Shown here: positions 35,223-44,600 of the stretch, piece by piece
Layout of the letters: each line of letters starts with the position of its first letter
How positions within the stretch are numbered: the stretch's first letter is position 1
Origin: Clostridium guangxiense
GTDB lineage: Bacteria > Bacillota > Clostridia > Clostridiales > Clostridiaceae
Length of the DNA stretch: 64,000 nucleotides
Direction: 5' to 3'
Assembly (NCBI RefSeq): GCF_021043395.1
Contig: NZ_JAJNKE010000010.1
Location: forward strand, 1-64,000
Position numbers and translations under genes: made by a program
Notes under the pieces: generated by a model
Database searches by the model: none
What the model saw: only the letters and a program-made list of their open reading frames with translations
What the model was told of the DNA's origin: nothing

Positions 35223-37550
35223 TCATCTAATTATAGTGACTTGTTTATTAGCACAATCTATTTTTAGGAGATTTGCAGTAGACCATTTCTTATATAGAGT
35301 TTCACCAGCACCTATAATTGCAGGAATGCCGAGTTCACCAGCTCTGATTGCCATATGAGAATTTATTCCACCATACATTGTGATAAATCCAGCAATGTCA
35401 TGCAAAAATATCCAATCATATCCTGGATCTGCATTAGGAATCATTAGTATGCTATTTTTAAGATTTTCTCTAGAATTATCTATATTTTTAATTTTTGATA
35501 TCACTGACTTTTGCGTAATAAAATTAGGTTCTGATTTTGGAACATGAAACGCTAAAATGTCATCACAATTTACTATAAGTGAAGGAAGTATAACTTGTTT
35601 TGTAATTTTATATGTTTTTTTACCTTCGCTTATACTATTAGCTAGAGTTAATTTTATATTTTTATTCGATGAATATAATTCATTTATGCAATTAATATTT
35701 GCGTATGAACAGTCCTCAACTGTAAAATCATTTTTCGAACCAAGCTGTTTAAATAGTGAAAGGGCATCACTTAAATTATGAGTAAATATAAATTTTGAAT
35801 ATTCTCTAAATTCTATAGAACTTTTAATAAAATCAAATAATTCTATACAATTGCAATTTAAATTATACTTTTTTAATAGTTTATTTATTTTAGATGCTTG
35901 ATTTGAAGATAACTCAAAATTTGTATTATTATAATTTTTGCTATTATTTGAAGTATTCCAATCAAAATATAATTCAGGATTTTCATCATATCGCGAAGAA
36001 AGAATATCATATGTTCCTGGTCTTAAATGGCCATATTTATTTAAAAATTCTTGTTTACTTATATGATTAAAGTCATATCTAATTTTAGAACCTACAGTAT
36101 TAAGTGATTTCATAAAACCTTGATATTCATATTGGGACAAAATTCCATTATTAACGATAGAATTTAATAATTCCATGGCTATAAATCCACATCGTGCTAA
36201 TCCTGCAAATGGTAGAGCACCATATATACTACAATCTTTAAGTAACCAATATATTTTAGAGATTATGTCTAAATTGCTATTGTAAATTAATTCTCTACGT
36301 TTTTTTAATTCCATAATTTTTTTTATATCATTTTTCCATAGTTGATCACTTCCGTTTATAATGTTATTGGTTAGCTTTTGAAGACTATCACTTAATTCCT
36401 TACATTCATTCTCATTAAATCCTTTACATAAGAGATTATTAAGCTTTTTTTCTGTATCAAATGTGTAGCATGAGAATACTATTTTAAATTCTATTTTATC
36501 ATGGTAGTTAGGAAATTTTATAAGAGAGTTTATATAATAGTTAACCAGTTTTTCACACAAGTTTTTTGACAAATTTGCTGGTAAAAATGAGTTGAAGCTT
36601 ATTCGCAAGTCTATATACGGTAGTCCGTAAAAATCCATTAATAATGGAAAACCTATAACATTCTTATATCCATATTTATTTCTTTGATATGCCCAAATTT
36701 CATCTGTAATAATTTTTTTATAAAGAGATAATGCTAATGGTTTGGGTCTAATACCTATGATTTCAGCAGGATTCCAATCAGCCATTACACCATAAATAGT
36801 TTTATCTCCGTATAAATAAGGATGTCTTGAATTCAGTTGAGATATTTTTTGTCTTAATTCGTAAATAAATTTCTTGTTTTTATTATTCTGATTAGTTAAG
36901 CTTACAATAAGAGGTCTTACTTGAAAAAGGTATAAATTATAAGTGGCATCGAATGCAAATTCAATATCCAGTGAATCTGTAGAAAACAAAGTTTCAAGTT
37001 CTTTAATTAAATTTATAATTTTAAGAAGATTTTTATCTATATTAGGAACTATTTTTGAATATTTGTAATAATAAAATGTTTTTAAGTTATTAGTTTTACC
37101 AGCGGTGACTGAATCTGTAGCATATGTGTAATCATCATAGTTTATAACTATATAGTCACCACAAGAATTAGGATCTTTACTAAAAGCAACACCACTTATT
37201 TTTACATTTTTTAGCATAGGTTGAATGAAAACTTGATCTTTTAAATTTAAATATTTATAAGATTTTATAACTTTCAAAATTGCGGTGCATATTTGATTTT
37301 CACCAATGACGTTAGGTACTGAGAGAAAGCAACCGGCTAATGAATGGATTGAATTATCTTCAGATATGGAACTGCTTCTTACTATTAAAGGAATATCAAT
37401 CCAATTCTTTTCTTTTACTAAATTAATTATTTTTTGACTATTGTTAATCCATTCACTTACTGTTAAACGTATTTGAGGAATAATTTTAGCGTTAGTAATA
37501 ACTTTAGATAAATGTTCAAGTGTTTCAGATTTTGTACCAAAACTAATCAT
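35223..37550 (-). CDS. PEP synthase-like protein (PEP/pyruvate-binding and PEP-utilising domains)
   Basis: A 775-residue protein. The N-terminal ATP-grasp domain resembles PEP synthase and PPDK (LIVRSSSISEDNSIHSLAG near residue 55, SGVAFSKDP, and FQVRPL near residue 215). A long central region is unassigned. The C-terminal phosphohistidine swivel has the catalytic His in MYGGINSHMAIRAGELGIPA. Proteins of this layout, including rifampicin phosphotransferase, transfer phosphate from ATP through His to a substrate. The PEP barrel of true PEP synthase is absent, so it is not a central-metabolism enzyme. It stands alone and starts behind AGGAGG. The substrate is unknown. Confidence 0.78.
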   Translation of the reverse strand: MISFGTKSETLEHLSKVITNAKIIPQIRLTVSEWINNSQKIINLVKEKNWIDIPLIVRSSSISEDNSIHSLAGCFLSVPNVIGENQICTAILKVIKSYKYLNLKDQVFIQPMLKNVKISGVAFSKDPNSCGDYIVINYDDYTYATDSVTAGKTNNLKTFYYYKYSKIVPNIDKNLLKIINLIKELETLFSTDSLDIEFAFDATYNLYLFQVRPLIVSLTNQNNKNKKFIYELRQKISQLNSRHPYLYGDKTIYGVMADWNPAEIIGIRPKPLALSLYKKIITDEIWAYQRNKYGYKNVIGFPLLMDFYGLPYIDLRISFNSFLPANLSKNLCEKLVNYYINSLIKFPNYHDKIEFKIVFSCYTFDTEKKLNNLLCKGFNENECKELSDSLQKLTNNIINGSDQLWKNDIKKIMELKKRRELIYNSNLDIISKIYWLLKDCSIYGALPFAGLARCGFIAMELLNSIVNNGILSQYEYQGFMKSLNTVGSKIRYDFNHISKQEFLNKYGHLRPGTYDILSSRYDENPELYFDWNTSNNSKNYNNTNFELSSNQASKINKLLKKYNLNCNCIELFDFIKSSIEFREYSKFIFTHNLSDALSLFKQLGSKNDFTVEDCSYANINCINELYSSNKNIKLTLANSISEGKKTYKITKQVILPSLIVNCDDILAFHVPKSEPNFITQKSVISKIKNIDNSRENLKNSILMIPNADPGYDWIFLHDIAGFITMYGGINSHMAIRAGELGIPAIIGAGETLYKKWSTANLLKIDCANKQVTIIR

Positions 37551-37747
37551 ATTATTTCCTCCTTTAATGTTGAATGATTTTTATTTTTATATTATGTGTG
37601 ATTGTAATTGTTATACAAATATTAACACATTATAATTTATGATACAATATTCTAAAATATTGTAGTAATGTTTCGTGTTTCACTTTATATATATTTGCAA
37701 TTTTTTTCTTAATGTGATAAATTAAAAAGGTAAAATTTAATATTTTA

Positions 37748-37834
37748 ACTGGGGAGCCTGTAGACAGGCTGAGAGTGGAATGTGATTCCAGACCCTCATA
37801 ACCTGATTTGGATAATGCCAACGTAGGGAGAGTA
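37748..37834 (+). promoter_or_regulatory. TPP riboswitch 1 (THI box)
   Basis: The conserved parts occur in order: GGGGAGCC, GGCTGAGAGTGG, CCAGACCCTCATAACCTGAT, and GGATAATGCCAACGTAGGGA. This is the thiamine pyrophosphate aptamer. With the terminator at 37905-37932 it should shut off thiS-thiF-thiG-thiH-tenI when thiamine is plentiful. Confidence 0.95.
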
Positions 37835-37904
37835 GGTAGTTCATATTTAACATGAAATTCTGCGCAGAGTTTGTGTATTTATAATATGAAAGTAGTAGAT
37901 TATG

Positions 37905-37932
37905 AGGGAAACAGTTTTGTTTCTCTTTTTTT
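37905..37932 (+). terminator. Terminator of TPP riboswitch 1
   Basis: AGGGAAAC and GTTTCTCT pair (one wobble) around a 6-base loop, followed by TTTTTTT. It lies between the aptamer and thiS and is the likely expression platform. Confidence 0.75.
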
Positions 37933-37959
37933 ATTTCCAAAAATAAGTGAGGTGGTACT

Positions 37960-38154
37960 TTGTTAGTAAATGGTAAAGAAATTAATTTTAAAGAAGGTAT
38001 TACTGTTACAGAATTATTAAATGAAATTAATGTTGACAAAGATAGAGTAGTTGTAGAAGTAGACATGGAAATAGTAGATAGAAATGAATATGATAAAAAA
38101 ATGCTGTGTACATCCTCAAAAGTAGAAGTAATAAGATTTGTTGGGGGCGGCTAA
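37960..38154 (+). CDS. thiS: Sulfur carrier protein ThiS
   Basis: A 64-residue beta-grasp protein ending in the required Gly-Gly (RFVGGG). Its C-terminus is adenylated by ThiF and thiolated, then gives sulfur to the thiazole in the ThiG reaction. TTG start behind GAGGTGG. It is immediately followed by thiF and is first in the riboswitch-controlled thiazole operon. Confidence 0.92.
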   Translation: MLVNGKEINFKEGITVTELLNEINVDKDRVVVEVDMEIVDRNEYDKKMLCTSSKVEVIRFVGGG

Positions 38155-38955
38155 GTGAAAATTTGCGTGAATGAAAAATTGAAGGACATTCCTTATGAAA
38201 CTATGCTTTTTAGTCTTAAGAATGAAATAAAAGAAGATGCTGATGTTATTGTTTATAATGGTTTCATAATGAAAAATGACATTAAGCTTAAAGATGGAGA
38301 TTGCATAGTATTTATAAAAAAAGGTGAAATTCCAAGTGAAGATGAAATGGAAGCGCAGCTTATGGCAAGACACACCCCGGAGGTTCATAATAAAATTAAA
38401 AAGCTTTCTATAGGGATTGCAGGACTTGGAGGACTTGGTTCAAATGCTGCTGTGTCACTTGCAAGAGTTGGAGTAGGAAAACTTTTATTAGTGGATTTTG
38501 ATGTGGTTGAACCGAGCAATTTAAATAGGCAGCAGTATTTTATAAAGCATATTGGAATGAAGAAAATAGAGGCCTTAAAGGAAGTAATATCTTGGTGCAA
38601 TCCATTTGTAGAAGTAGATACGTTAGATACATTTATAAATAAAAATAATGCAGTAGATATTTTTAAAAATGTGGATATAATTATTGAAGCTTTTGATAAT
38701 CCAGTTTCTAAAGCAGTACTTACAAATGCGGTGCTTACAAAGATGAGAGATAAGAAAATTATATGTGCTTCTGGCATGGCGGGATATTTTTCAAGTAATA
38801 CAATACGAACAAGAAAGGTAAATAAAAATTTCTACTTGGTTGGTGATATGGAAAATGAAGCTAAACCAGGTGTAGGCCTTATGGCACCAAGAGTATCTAT
38901 TGCAGCAAATCATGAGGCAAATGCAGTGCTCAGAATAATAATGAATGAAGAATGA
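38155..38955 (+). CDS. thiF: ThiS adenylyltransferase ThiF with N-terminal ThiS-like domain
   Basis: A 266-residue protein. Residues 1-63 form an extra ubiquitin-like (ThiS-like) domain without the terminal Gly-Gly; the rest is an E1-like enzyme with the nucleotide motif GIAGLGGLGSNAA near residue 83, DFDVVEPSNLNRQ and an ICASGMAGY segment. It activates the ThiS C-terminus with ATP. GTG start right after the thiS stop. The paired cysteines that bind zinc in many E1-like proteins are not visible. The fused domain is known in clostridial ThiF proteins, as I recall. Confidence 0.9.
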   Translation: MKICVNEKLKDIPYETMLFSLKNEIKEDADVIVYNGFIMKNDIKLKDGDCIVFIKKGEIPSEDEMEAQLMARHTPEVHNKIKKLSIGIAGLGGLGSNAAVSLARVGVGKLLLVDFDVVEPSNLNRQQYFIKHIGMKKIEALKEVISWCNPFVEVDTLDTFINKNNAVDIFKNVDIIIEAFDNPVSKAVLTNAVLTKMRDKKIICASGMAGYFSSNTIRTRKVNKNFYLVGDMENEAKPGVGLMAPRVSIAANHEANAVLRIIMNEE

Positions 38956-38974
38956 AAACGGAGGTTTTTAATAA

Positions 38975-39745
38975 ATGGATGAACTTATTATAGGTGGAAC
39001 TAAGCTTAAAAATAGGCTTTTTATTGGCACAGGGAAGCTTAGTTCAAATGAAATAATTCCGGAAATTATGAAAAAGTCAAATGCAGAAGTTATAACCGTT
39101 GCACTTAGAAGGGTAGATACAACTTCGGCAGAAAGTGATAATATACTTAATTTTGTAAATAAGAACTTAATACTTTTGCCAAATACATCGGGGGCTAGAA
39201 ACGCAGAAGAAGCAATAAGGCTTGCTAGAATTGCAAAGGCAGCAGGCTGTGGAAATTGGATTAAAATAGAAGTTATCTCAGATAATAAATACTTACTTCC
39301 AGATAATTATGAAACTATAAAGGCAACAGAAGCACTTGTAAAGGAGGGATTTGTAGTACTTCCATATATAAATCCTGATTTAATGGATGCTAGAAGACTT
39401 GTGAATATAGGTGCAGCTGCTGTAATGCCACTAGGAGCACCTATTGGCACCAATAGGGGACTTAGAACTAAGGAAATGATAAAAATTTTAATAGAAGAAA
39501 TAAATGAAGTGCCTATAGTTGTTGATGCAGGAATTGGTAAACCATCAGATGCAGCACTTGCTATGGAAATGGGAGCTGATGCTGTTCTCGTAAACACGGC
39601 TATAGCAACAGCTGATAATCCTGTTTTAATGGCAGAAGCATTTTCGCTTGCAGTTGAAGCAGGAAGAAAAGCATACACAGCGAAACTTGGTGCTGAAAGA
39701 GAATATGCTGAAGCTTCATCACCACTTACAGGATTTTTAAGATAG
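38975..39745 (+). CDS. thiG: Thiazole synthase
   Basis: A 256-residue TIM-barrel enzyme that assembles the thiazole phosphate from deoxyxylulose phosphate, dehydroglycine and ThiS thiocarboxylate. Signatures: [10 protein letters not shown], the Lys-containing WIKIEVISD (Schiff base), [12 protein letters not shown], and [20 protein letters not shown] given in part here. CGGAGG precedes the ATG. It works with thiH immediately downstream. Confidence 0.94.
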   Translation: MDELIIGGTKLKNRLFIGTGKLSSNEIIPEIMKKSNAEVITVALRRVDTTSAESDNILNFVNKNLILLPNTSGARNAEEAIRLARIAKAAGCGNWIKIEVISDNKYLLPDNYETIKATEALVKEGFVVLPYINPDLMDARRLVNIGAAAVMPLGAPIGTNRGLRTKEMIKILIEEINEVPIVVDAGIGKPSDAALAMEMGADAVLVNTAIATADNPVLMAEAFSLAVEAGRKAYTAKLGAEREYAEASSPLTGFLR

Positions 39746-39756
39746 AAGGTGAGAAA

Positions 39757-40863
39757 ATGAGTTTTTATGAAAAATTACAACAATATAAGAATTTTAACTT
39801 TGAAGATTTTTTTTCTAGAGTAAAGGACAATGATATAGAAAATATTTTATGTAAGGATAACTTAGATGAAATGGATTTTTTAAGGCTTTTATCTCCAGCA
39901 GCAGAAAGGTATCTAGAGCCTTTAGCACAAAAGGCCAGAAAATTGTCCTTAAGAAATTTTGGGAAGACAGTTGTACTGTACACACCAATGTATATTGCAA
40001 ACTATTGTGTAAATGGATGTGCATACTGTGGTTATAATGTAAGAAATAAAATAGCGAGAAAACAGCTTACCTTTGAAGAAATTGAGAAAGAAGCTAAAGC
40101 TATACACGAATCTGGCATGAGAAATATAATAGTTTTAACAGGAGAATCAAAGGTTCATACACCAGTATCATATATAAGAGATGCTATAAAAATATTAAAG
40201 AAATACTTCAGCTCTATATGTATAGAAATATATCCTCTAGAAGTTGAGGAATACAGGGAACTTGTTGATGCAGGAGCAGACAGTCTTACAATTTATCAGG
40301 AAACTTATAATGAAGAAAAATACGATAAAGTTCATTTAAGTGGACCTAAAAAGAATTTTAAATTTAGACTTGATGCACCTGAAAGAGTGTGTAAGGCAGG
40401 AATTCACTCTATAGGAACAGGAGCACTTTTAGGACTATACAAATGGAGAAGTGAAGCATTTTTTACAGGACTTCATGCAGCATATATACAAGATAAGTTT
40501 CCAAGTGTTGAAATGTCAATGTCTGCACCAAGAATAAGACCTCATGCAGGAAGCTTTAATGACATATATGAGGTAAACGATAAAAATATTGTACAAGTTA
40601 TTTTAGCATATAAGTTGTTTTTGCCACGAGCAGGTACAAATATAACTACAAGGGAACCAGCAAAATTTAGAGATAGTCTTATACCTATAGGGGTGACAAA
40701 AATGTCTGCGGGAGTATCAACAGAAGTTGGAGGACATTCTTGTAAGGATAAAGGAGAAGGACAGTTTGACACCAATGATAAAAGAAGTGTTACGGAAGTT
40801 TATAGTTCTATAAAAAAATTAGGATATAATCCAGTGTTTAAGGATTTTGAAAATGCGCTATGA
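39757..40863 (+). CDS. thiH: 2-iminoacetate synthase (radical SAM)
   Basis: A 368-residue radical SAM lyase that splits tyrosine to dehydroglycine for thiazole synthesis under anaerobic conditions, in place of the oxygen-dependent ThiO. The 4Fe-4S motif is CVNGCAYCGY near residue 82. MSAPRIRPHAG and SAGVSTEVGGH are typical of ThiH. AAGGTGAG precedes the ATG; its end overlaps tenI by 4 bases. Confidence 0.94.
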   Translation: MSFYEKLQQYKNFNFEDFFSRVKDNDIENILCKDNLDEMDFLRLLSPAAERYLEPLAQKARKLSLRNFGKTVVLYTPMYIANYCVNGCAYCGYNVRNKIARKQLTFEEIEKEAKAIHESGMRNIIVLTGESKVHTPVSYIRDAIKILKKYFSSICIEIYPLEVEEYRELVDAGADSLTIYQETYNEEKYDKVHLSGPKKNFKFRLDAPERVCKAGIHSIGTGALLGLYKWRSEAFFTGLHAAYIQDKFPSVEMSMSAPRIRPHAGSFNDIYEVNDKNIVQVILAYKLFLPRAGTNITTREPAKFRDSLIPIGVTKMSAGVSTEVGGHSCKDKGEGQFDTNDKRSVTEVYSSIKKLGYNPVFKDFENAL

Positions 40864-41435
40864 TATATGTTGTTACAAATAGAAAATTAGTGGTGAACGG
40901 AAATTTATGTGATAGGCTTGAAAAAGCACTTGAATATGGTGCTAAAAATATAATTTTGAGGGAGAAAGATCTTAAATACGATGAACTTTATGAACTAGCT
41001 TGCAAAATAAAAGTTGCTGCGGATAAATACGATGCAAGGCTAATTGTTAATGGAAATTTAAGGGTGGCTGAAGAAATTAAGGCCTATGCCTATCATATGG
41101 GCTTTGAGAATTTTATGAGACAAGAAAAAGTCGATATAAAAATAGGAGTATCAGTTCATAGCTTGGAAGAAGCAATTAAAGCTGAAAAAAATGGTGCAGC
41201 ATATTTGCTTTGCGGGAATGTATATGAAACAGTCTGTAAACCGGGACTAAAAGGAAAAGGATTAGATTATATTAGGAAAATTGTGGCTAAAGTAGCTGTG
41301 CCTGTAATTGCCATTGGGGGCATTAGTGAAAAAAATGTAAGAGATGTAATTGAAGCGGGTGCTAAAGGTGTGGCTATAATGTCCTCTGCGATGAAGGAAC
41401 CTTTAGTTGTGGAAAAGCTTTTAAGAGAAATTTAA
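40860..41435 (+). CDS. tenI: ThiE/TenI-like thiamine phosphate synthase family protein
   Basis: A 191-residue TIM-barrel protein of the ThiE/TenI family: ILREKDL near residue 32, GVSVHS near residue 96, and AIGGISEKNV near residue 145. Compared with the true ThiE encoded at 46591 it lacks the pyrimidine-site pattern IDDR, having IVNGN there. It may therefore be the thiazole tautomerase TenI, which aromatises the ThiG product. That fits its place at the end of the thiazole operon. A terminator follows. Confidence 0.78.
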   Translation: MIYVVTNRKLVVNGNLCDRLEKALEYGAKNIILREKDLKYDELYELACKIKVAADKYDARLIVNGNLRVAEEIKAYAYHMGFENFMRQEKVDIKIGVSVHSLEEAIKAEKNGAAYLLCGNVYETVCKPGLKGKGLDYIRKIVAKVAVPVIAIGGISEKNVRDVIEAGAKGVAIMSSAMKEPLVVEKLLREI

Positions 41436-41453
41436 TTAAGGCTATGTTTTAAT

Positions 41454-41490
41454 TAAAAAAAGTGGAGATGATTATCATTTCCGCTTTTTT
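41454..41490 (+). terminator. Terminator of the thiazole operon
   Basis: AAAAAAGTGGA and TTCCGCTTTTTT form an 11-base stem with one G-U pair around an 11-base loop; the stem ends in a U run. Confidence 0.8.
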
Positions 41491-41572
41491 GTTTTGAAAT
41501 ATAGCTCAAATTAATAATATAAGTTGATTATGGAAAAACTAAATATTAATTTATATTAAGGAGTAAAATATT

Positions 41573-42337
41573 TTGGAATGGATAGAAGAATATAAAAAGT
41601 TATTTTTCGCAGGAAAAAAAGATGAGGCATATGAGCTAAAATATAATAACTTTCCTAAAAAATTATATAAATATGAAGTTATAAATAGGGAAAAAATAAA
41701 CATGCTTATAAATAGTGAACTTTGGTTTTCAAATCCAGATGACTTTAATGATCCATTTGATTCATGTGGAATATGCTTTGATGAAGGGGAAATTAAAAAA
41801 TATTTAAAGGACACTGATGTTTCAAAACTAATTAATTCGTTTAAAAAGGACGTTAAGATTTGTTGTTTTTCTGAGGAGATTAATAGTATGCCTATGTGGA
41901 CACATTATGCTGGAAATCATGAGGGAATGTGTGCAGAATATGATTTTTCCAAAGTTAGTTATACGAATAGATTTTCAAAATATTTATTTCCTATAGTGTA
42001 TCAAACTGAAAGATATGATATAACTAATATTTTAAAAGACCTCATTAATGATAAAACAGAAGATGCAGCATATATGCTTTTCTTTATGATGCAAATAAAA
42101 CATATAAGCTGGAATTATGAAAAAGAATGGAGAATAATACTCAAAGATAAGCAAATACGTAAAAATGTTAAATTTCCAATAAAACCAAGTGCACTATATT
42201 TGGGACTAAATTGCAGCAGTAAAAATGTAGAGCTCATAAAGAAATTAGCTCATAATTCTATAAATTGTCCTATATATAAGTTAGAGAAAACAAATACTAA
42301 ATTATTTAATTTTAAAAGCATATGTATTGATAAATAA
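41573..42337 (+). CDS. DUF2971 domain protein
   Basis: A 254-residue soluble protein. The DUF2971 pattern is visible: LYKYEVINREKINMLINSELWFSNPDDFNDPFD (landmark text in parts: LWFSNPDDFNDPFD near residue 53), then CFSEEINSMPMWTHYAGNH, and a late WNYEKEWR motif. Function of the family is not established; it appears in some defence or toxin contexts. It begins with TTG behind AAGGAGT and stands alone between the thiazole operon and manA. Confidence 0.75.
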   Translation: MEWIEEYKKLFFAGKKDEAYELKYNNFPKKLYKYEVINREKINMLINSELWFSNPDDFNDPFDSCGICFDEGEIKKYLKDTDVSKLINSFKKDVKICCFSEEINSMPMWTHYAGNHEGMCAEYDFSKVSYTNRFSKYLFPIVYQTERYDITNILKDLINDKTEDAAYMLFFMMQIKHISWNYEKEWRIILKDKQIRKNVKFPIKPSALYLGLNCSSKNVELIKKLAHNSINCPIYKLEKTNTKLFNFKSICIDK

Positions 42338-42436
42338 ATGTATACAACTTATAATATGGTTTATATAAGCAAATATACTTTAAATAATTTTATTAAAAAT
42401 TTAAAATAACAGGCATATTATAAGGAGGATTTTGTT

Positions 42437-43426
42437 GTGTATCCATTAAAATTCGAAAATTTATACTATGAGAAAATATGGGGCGGAAGGGACTTAGAAC
42501 AATTTAGAGATAATCTCCCAGATGGCAATATAGGCGAAAGTTGGGATGTTGCTTGCCATAAAAATGGAACGAGTATTGTAGCGAATGGTGAATTTAAAGG
42601 TAAAAGGCTTGATGTTTTGATAAAGGAAGAAGGAAGCAGGCTTATAGGAACAAAGATAAGTCCAGATTGGTTTCCGCTTCTTATAAAATTAATAAATGCT
42701 AAAGATAAGCTTTCTGTTCAAGTTCATCCTAATGACGAGTATGCCAAAAGAGTTGAGGGCGACATGGGAAAAACTGAGGTTTGGTATGTTGTTGAGGCTT
42801 TTGAAGGTGCTAATTTAGTCGTTGGAACAAAGGGAAACTGTACTAAAGAACAACTTAAAGAGGCTCTTGAAAAAGATGAACTAGATGAATACATGAATAA
42901 AATTCCGGTTAAAAAGGGAGATGTATACCTTGTAAGAAGTGGTATGATTCATGCTATAGGTGAGGGAGTTATAATAGCAGAAATTCAGCAGAATAGTGAT
43001 ACTACTTATAGGGTTTCTGATTATAATAGGGGTAGAGAAATACATGTTAAAAAAGCTCTTGATGTAATAGATTTAAGCCTTCGTGGTAAAAAAAGTGAAG
43101 GAATAAAAGTTAAAAAAGATGGATATGAAAAAACTTATCTTTGTCTTGGAAGAGATTTTTCACTTGAATTATATGATTTTAAAGATGAACTTACAGAAAA
43201 AAGTGATGAAGAGAGATTTTATATATTCACATGTGTTGATGGGAAAGGACAACTTTTATATGGAGAAAATAACAACGAAAGTGAAAATATAAAATATGGA
43301 GATAGTATTTTAATACCCGCAGCTACAGGAAGTTACACATTTAAAGGAAGCATGAAACTTTTAAAGAGCTATGTTCCTGATGTTGAAAAGGTTCAAAAAG
43401 AAATACTCAGAGAGATAAGATATTAA
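42437..43426 (+). CDS. manA: Mannose-6-phosphate isomerase, class I
   Basis: A 329-residue cupin-fold zinc enzyme interconverting mannose-6-phosphate and fructose-6-phosphate, a link between glycolysis and polysaccharide precursors. Zinc and active-site motifs: LSVQVHPND near residue 92, KTEVWYVVEA near residue 112 and SGMIHAIGEGV near residue 172. GTG start behind AAGGAGG. It is monocistronic between the two thiamine operons. Confidence 0.92.
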   Translation: MYPLKFENLYYEKIWGGRDLEQFRDNLPDGNIGESWDVACHKNGTSIVANGEFKGKRLDVLIKEEGSRLIGTKISPDWFPLLIKLINAKDKLSVQVHPNDEYAKRVEGDMGKTEVWYVVEAFEGANLVVGTKGNCTKEQLKEALEKDELDEYMNKIPVKKGDVYLVRSGMIHAIGEGVIIAEIQQNSDTTYRVSDYNRGREIHVKKALDVIDLSLRGKKSEGIKVKKDGYEKTYLCLGRDFSLELYDFKDELTEKSDEERFYIFTCVDGKGQLLYGENNNESENIKYGDSILIPAATGSYTFKGSMKLLKSYVPDVEKVQKEILREIRY

Positions 43427-43548
43427 AAAATTCAGAAGTGTTATCAGATTGTATTTAAATTTTAATGTGAAATTTTGAATAAAGCTTTACAATTTTATAT
43501 ATTTGTGTATATAATTAAGTCGTATTTTAAAATTTAATAAATTATTGT

Positions 43549-43630
43549 ATTGCGGGGGAACCATTTGGTTGAGAAGGTTAAAACCTGACCCTTTGAACTT
43601 GAAGTAGTTAAAACTACCGTAGGGAGCAAA
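43549..43630 (+). promoter_or_regulatory. TPP riboswitch 2 (THI box)
   Basis: Conserved parts are GCGGGGGAACC, GGTTGAGAAGG, CCTGACCCTTTGAACTTGA and ACTACCGTAGGGAGC. It precedes thiD-cytX-thiM-thiE and a terminator at 43658-43687. Confidence 0.93.
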
Positions 43631-43657
43631 GTGAATTTATGTATTTTTATTTGAAAT

Positions 43658-43687
43658 AAATGCTTACCTAAAAAGTAAGCATTTTTT
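43658..43687 (+). terminator. Terminator of TPP riboswitch 2
   Basis: AAATGCTTAC and GTAAGCATTT form a 10-base perfect stem with a 7-base loop, followed by TTTT. It lies between the aptamer and thiD, so TPP binding should favour termination. Confidence 0.85.
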
Positions 43688-43793
43688 ATTTGGATAATTT
43701 CATTAAGAATGTATCTAAATTGAAATGTATTCAATGTCATTTCTAATTTCATTTCCCTCCGAGATACAAGAAGAATATAGGAGGAGTTTACCT

Positions 43794-44600
43794 ATGAAAA
43801 AAGTATTAACAATTGCAGGATCTGATTCTAGCGGCGGTGCAGGCATTCAAGCAGATTTAAAAACCTTTTCTGCTCATGGAGTTTTTGGAATGAGTGTAAT
43901 AGCCGCAGTCACAGCTCAAAATACCAAGGAAGTTATTGATGTCCAGAATATAAGTCCAGATATTATAGGAAAGCAAATTGATGCTATTTTTGATGATATT
44001 GAAGTTGATGCAATAAAAATAGGCATGATATCTGAAATTGAGGGTATAAAGGTGGTTTCTGAGAGACTAAGAAAGTATAAACCACAAAATGTTGTTTTGG
44101 ACCCTGTTATGGTATCAAAATCAGGATATTCACTTATGAACCCAAATTCTGTTGAGACGCTTATAAAAGAACTTATACCAATTGTATCAGTTGTAACTCC
44201 TAATATACCAGAGGCAGAAATAATAGCTAGTATTAAAATTAAAACTATGGGGGATATGGAGAAAGCAGCAAAAATAATGTATAACATGGGACCTAAGAAT
44301 GTACTTGTAAAAGGGGGACATTTAACAGGGGATGCTACAGATGTTTTATATGATGGAAAAGAATTTGTTTATTTAGAAAATCAAAGGATTAACACAAAAA
44401 ATACTCATGGAACAGGTTGTACGCTTTCTTCTTCTATAGCATCAAATTTAGCACTTGGAATGAACATAAAGGAAGCTGTAAAAAATGCTAAAAAGTACAT
44501 AACAACTGCCATAGAACATTCACTTGCTATAGGACATGGCTCAGGACCAACTAATCATTTTTATGAATTATATAAAAAGGCTGGATTGAACTATGAGTAA
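43794..44600 (+). CDS. thiD: Hydroxymethylpyrimidine / phosphomethylpyrimidine kinase
   Basis: A 268-residue ribokinase-fold kinase that phosphorylates hydroxymethylpyrimidine twice to the pyrophosphate used by ThiE. Signatures: TIAGSDSSGGAGIQADLK at the N-terminus, DPVMVSKSG near residue 106, and the C-terminal anion hole NTHGTGCTLSS. The ATG at 43794 follows GGAGGAG; an upstream in-frame start in the leader is not credible. It overlaps cytX by 8 bases. Confidence 0.94.
   Translation: MKKVLTIAGSDSSGGAGIQADLKTFSAHGVFGMSVIAAVTAQNTKEVIDVQNISPDIIGKQIDAIFDDIEVDAIKIGMISEIEGIKVVSERLRKYKPQNVVLDPVMVSKSGYSLMNPNSVETLIKELIPIVSVVTPNIPEAEIIASIKIKTMGDMEKAAKIMYNMGPKNVLVKGGHLTGDATDVLYDGKEFVYLENQRINTKNTHGTGCTLSSSIASNLALGMNIKEAVKNAKKYITTAIEHSLAIGHGSGPTNHFYELYKKAGLNYE

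Noticed and set aside
38385-39678. Minus-strand open frames across the thi genes
   Set aside because: They are antisense to thiF and thiG, Ser/Thr-rich from reverse reading of Ala/Gly codons, and lack starts with ribosome sites.
41573-42337. DUF2971 gene as part of a defence island
   Set aside because: It stands alone between thiamine and mannose genes with no other defence-type genes.
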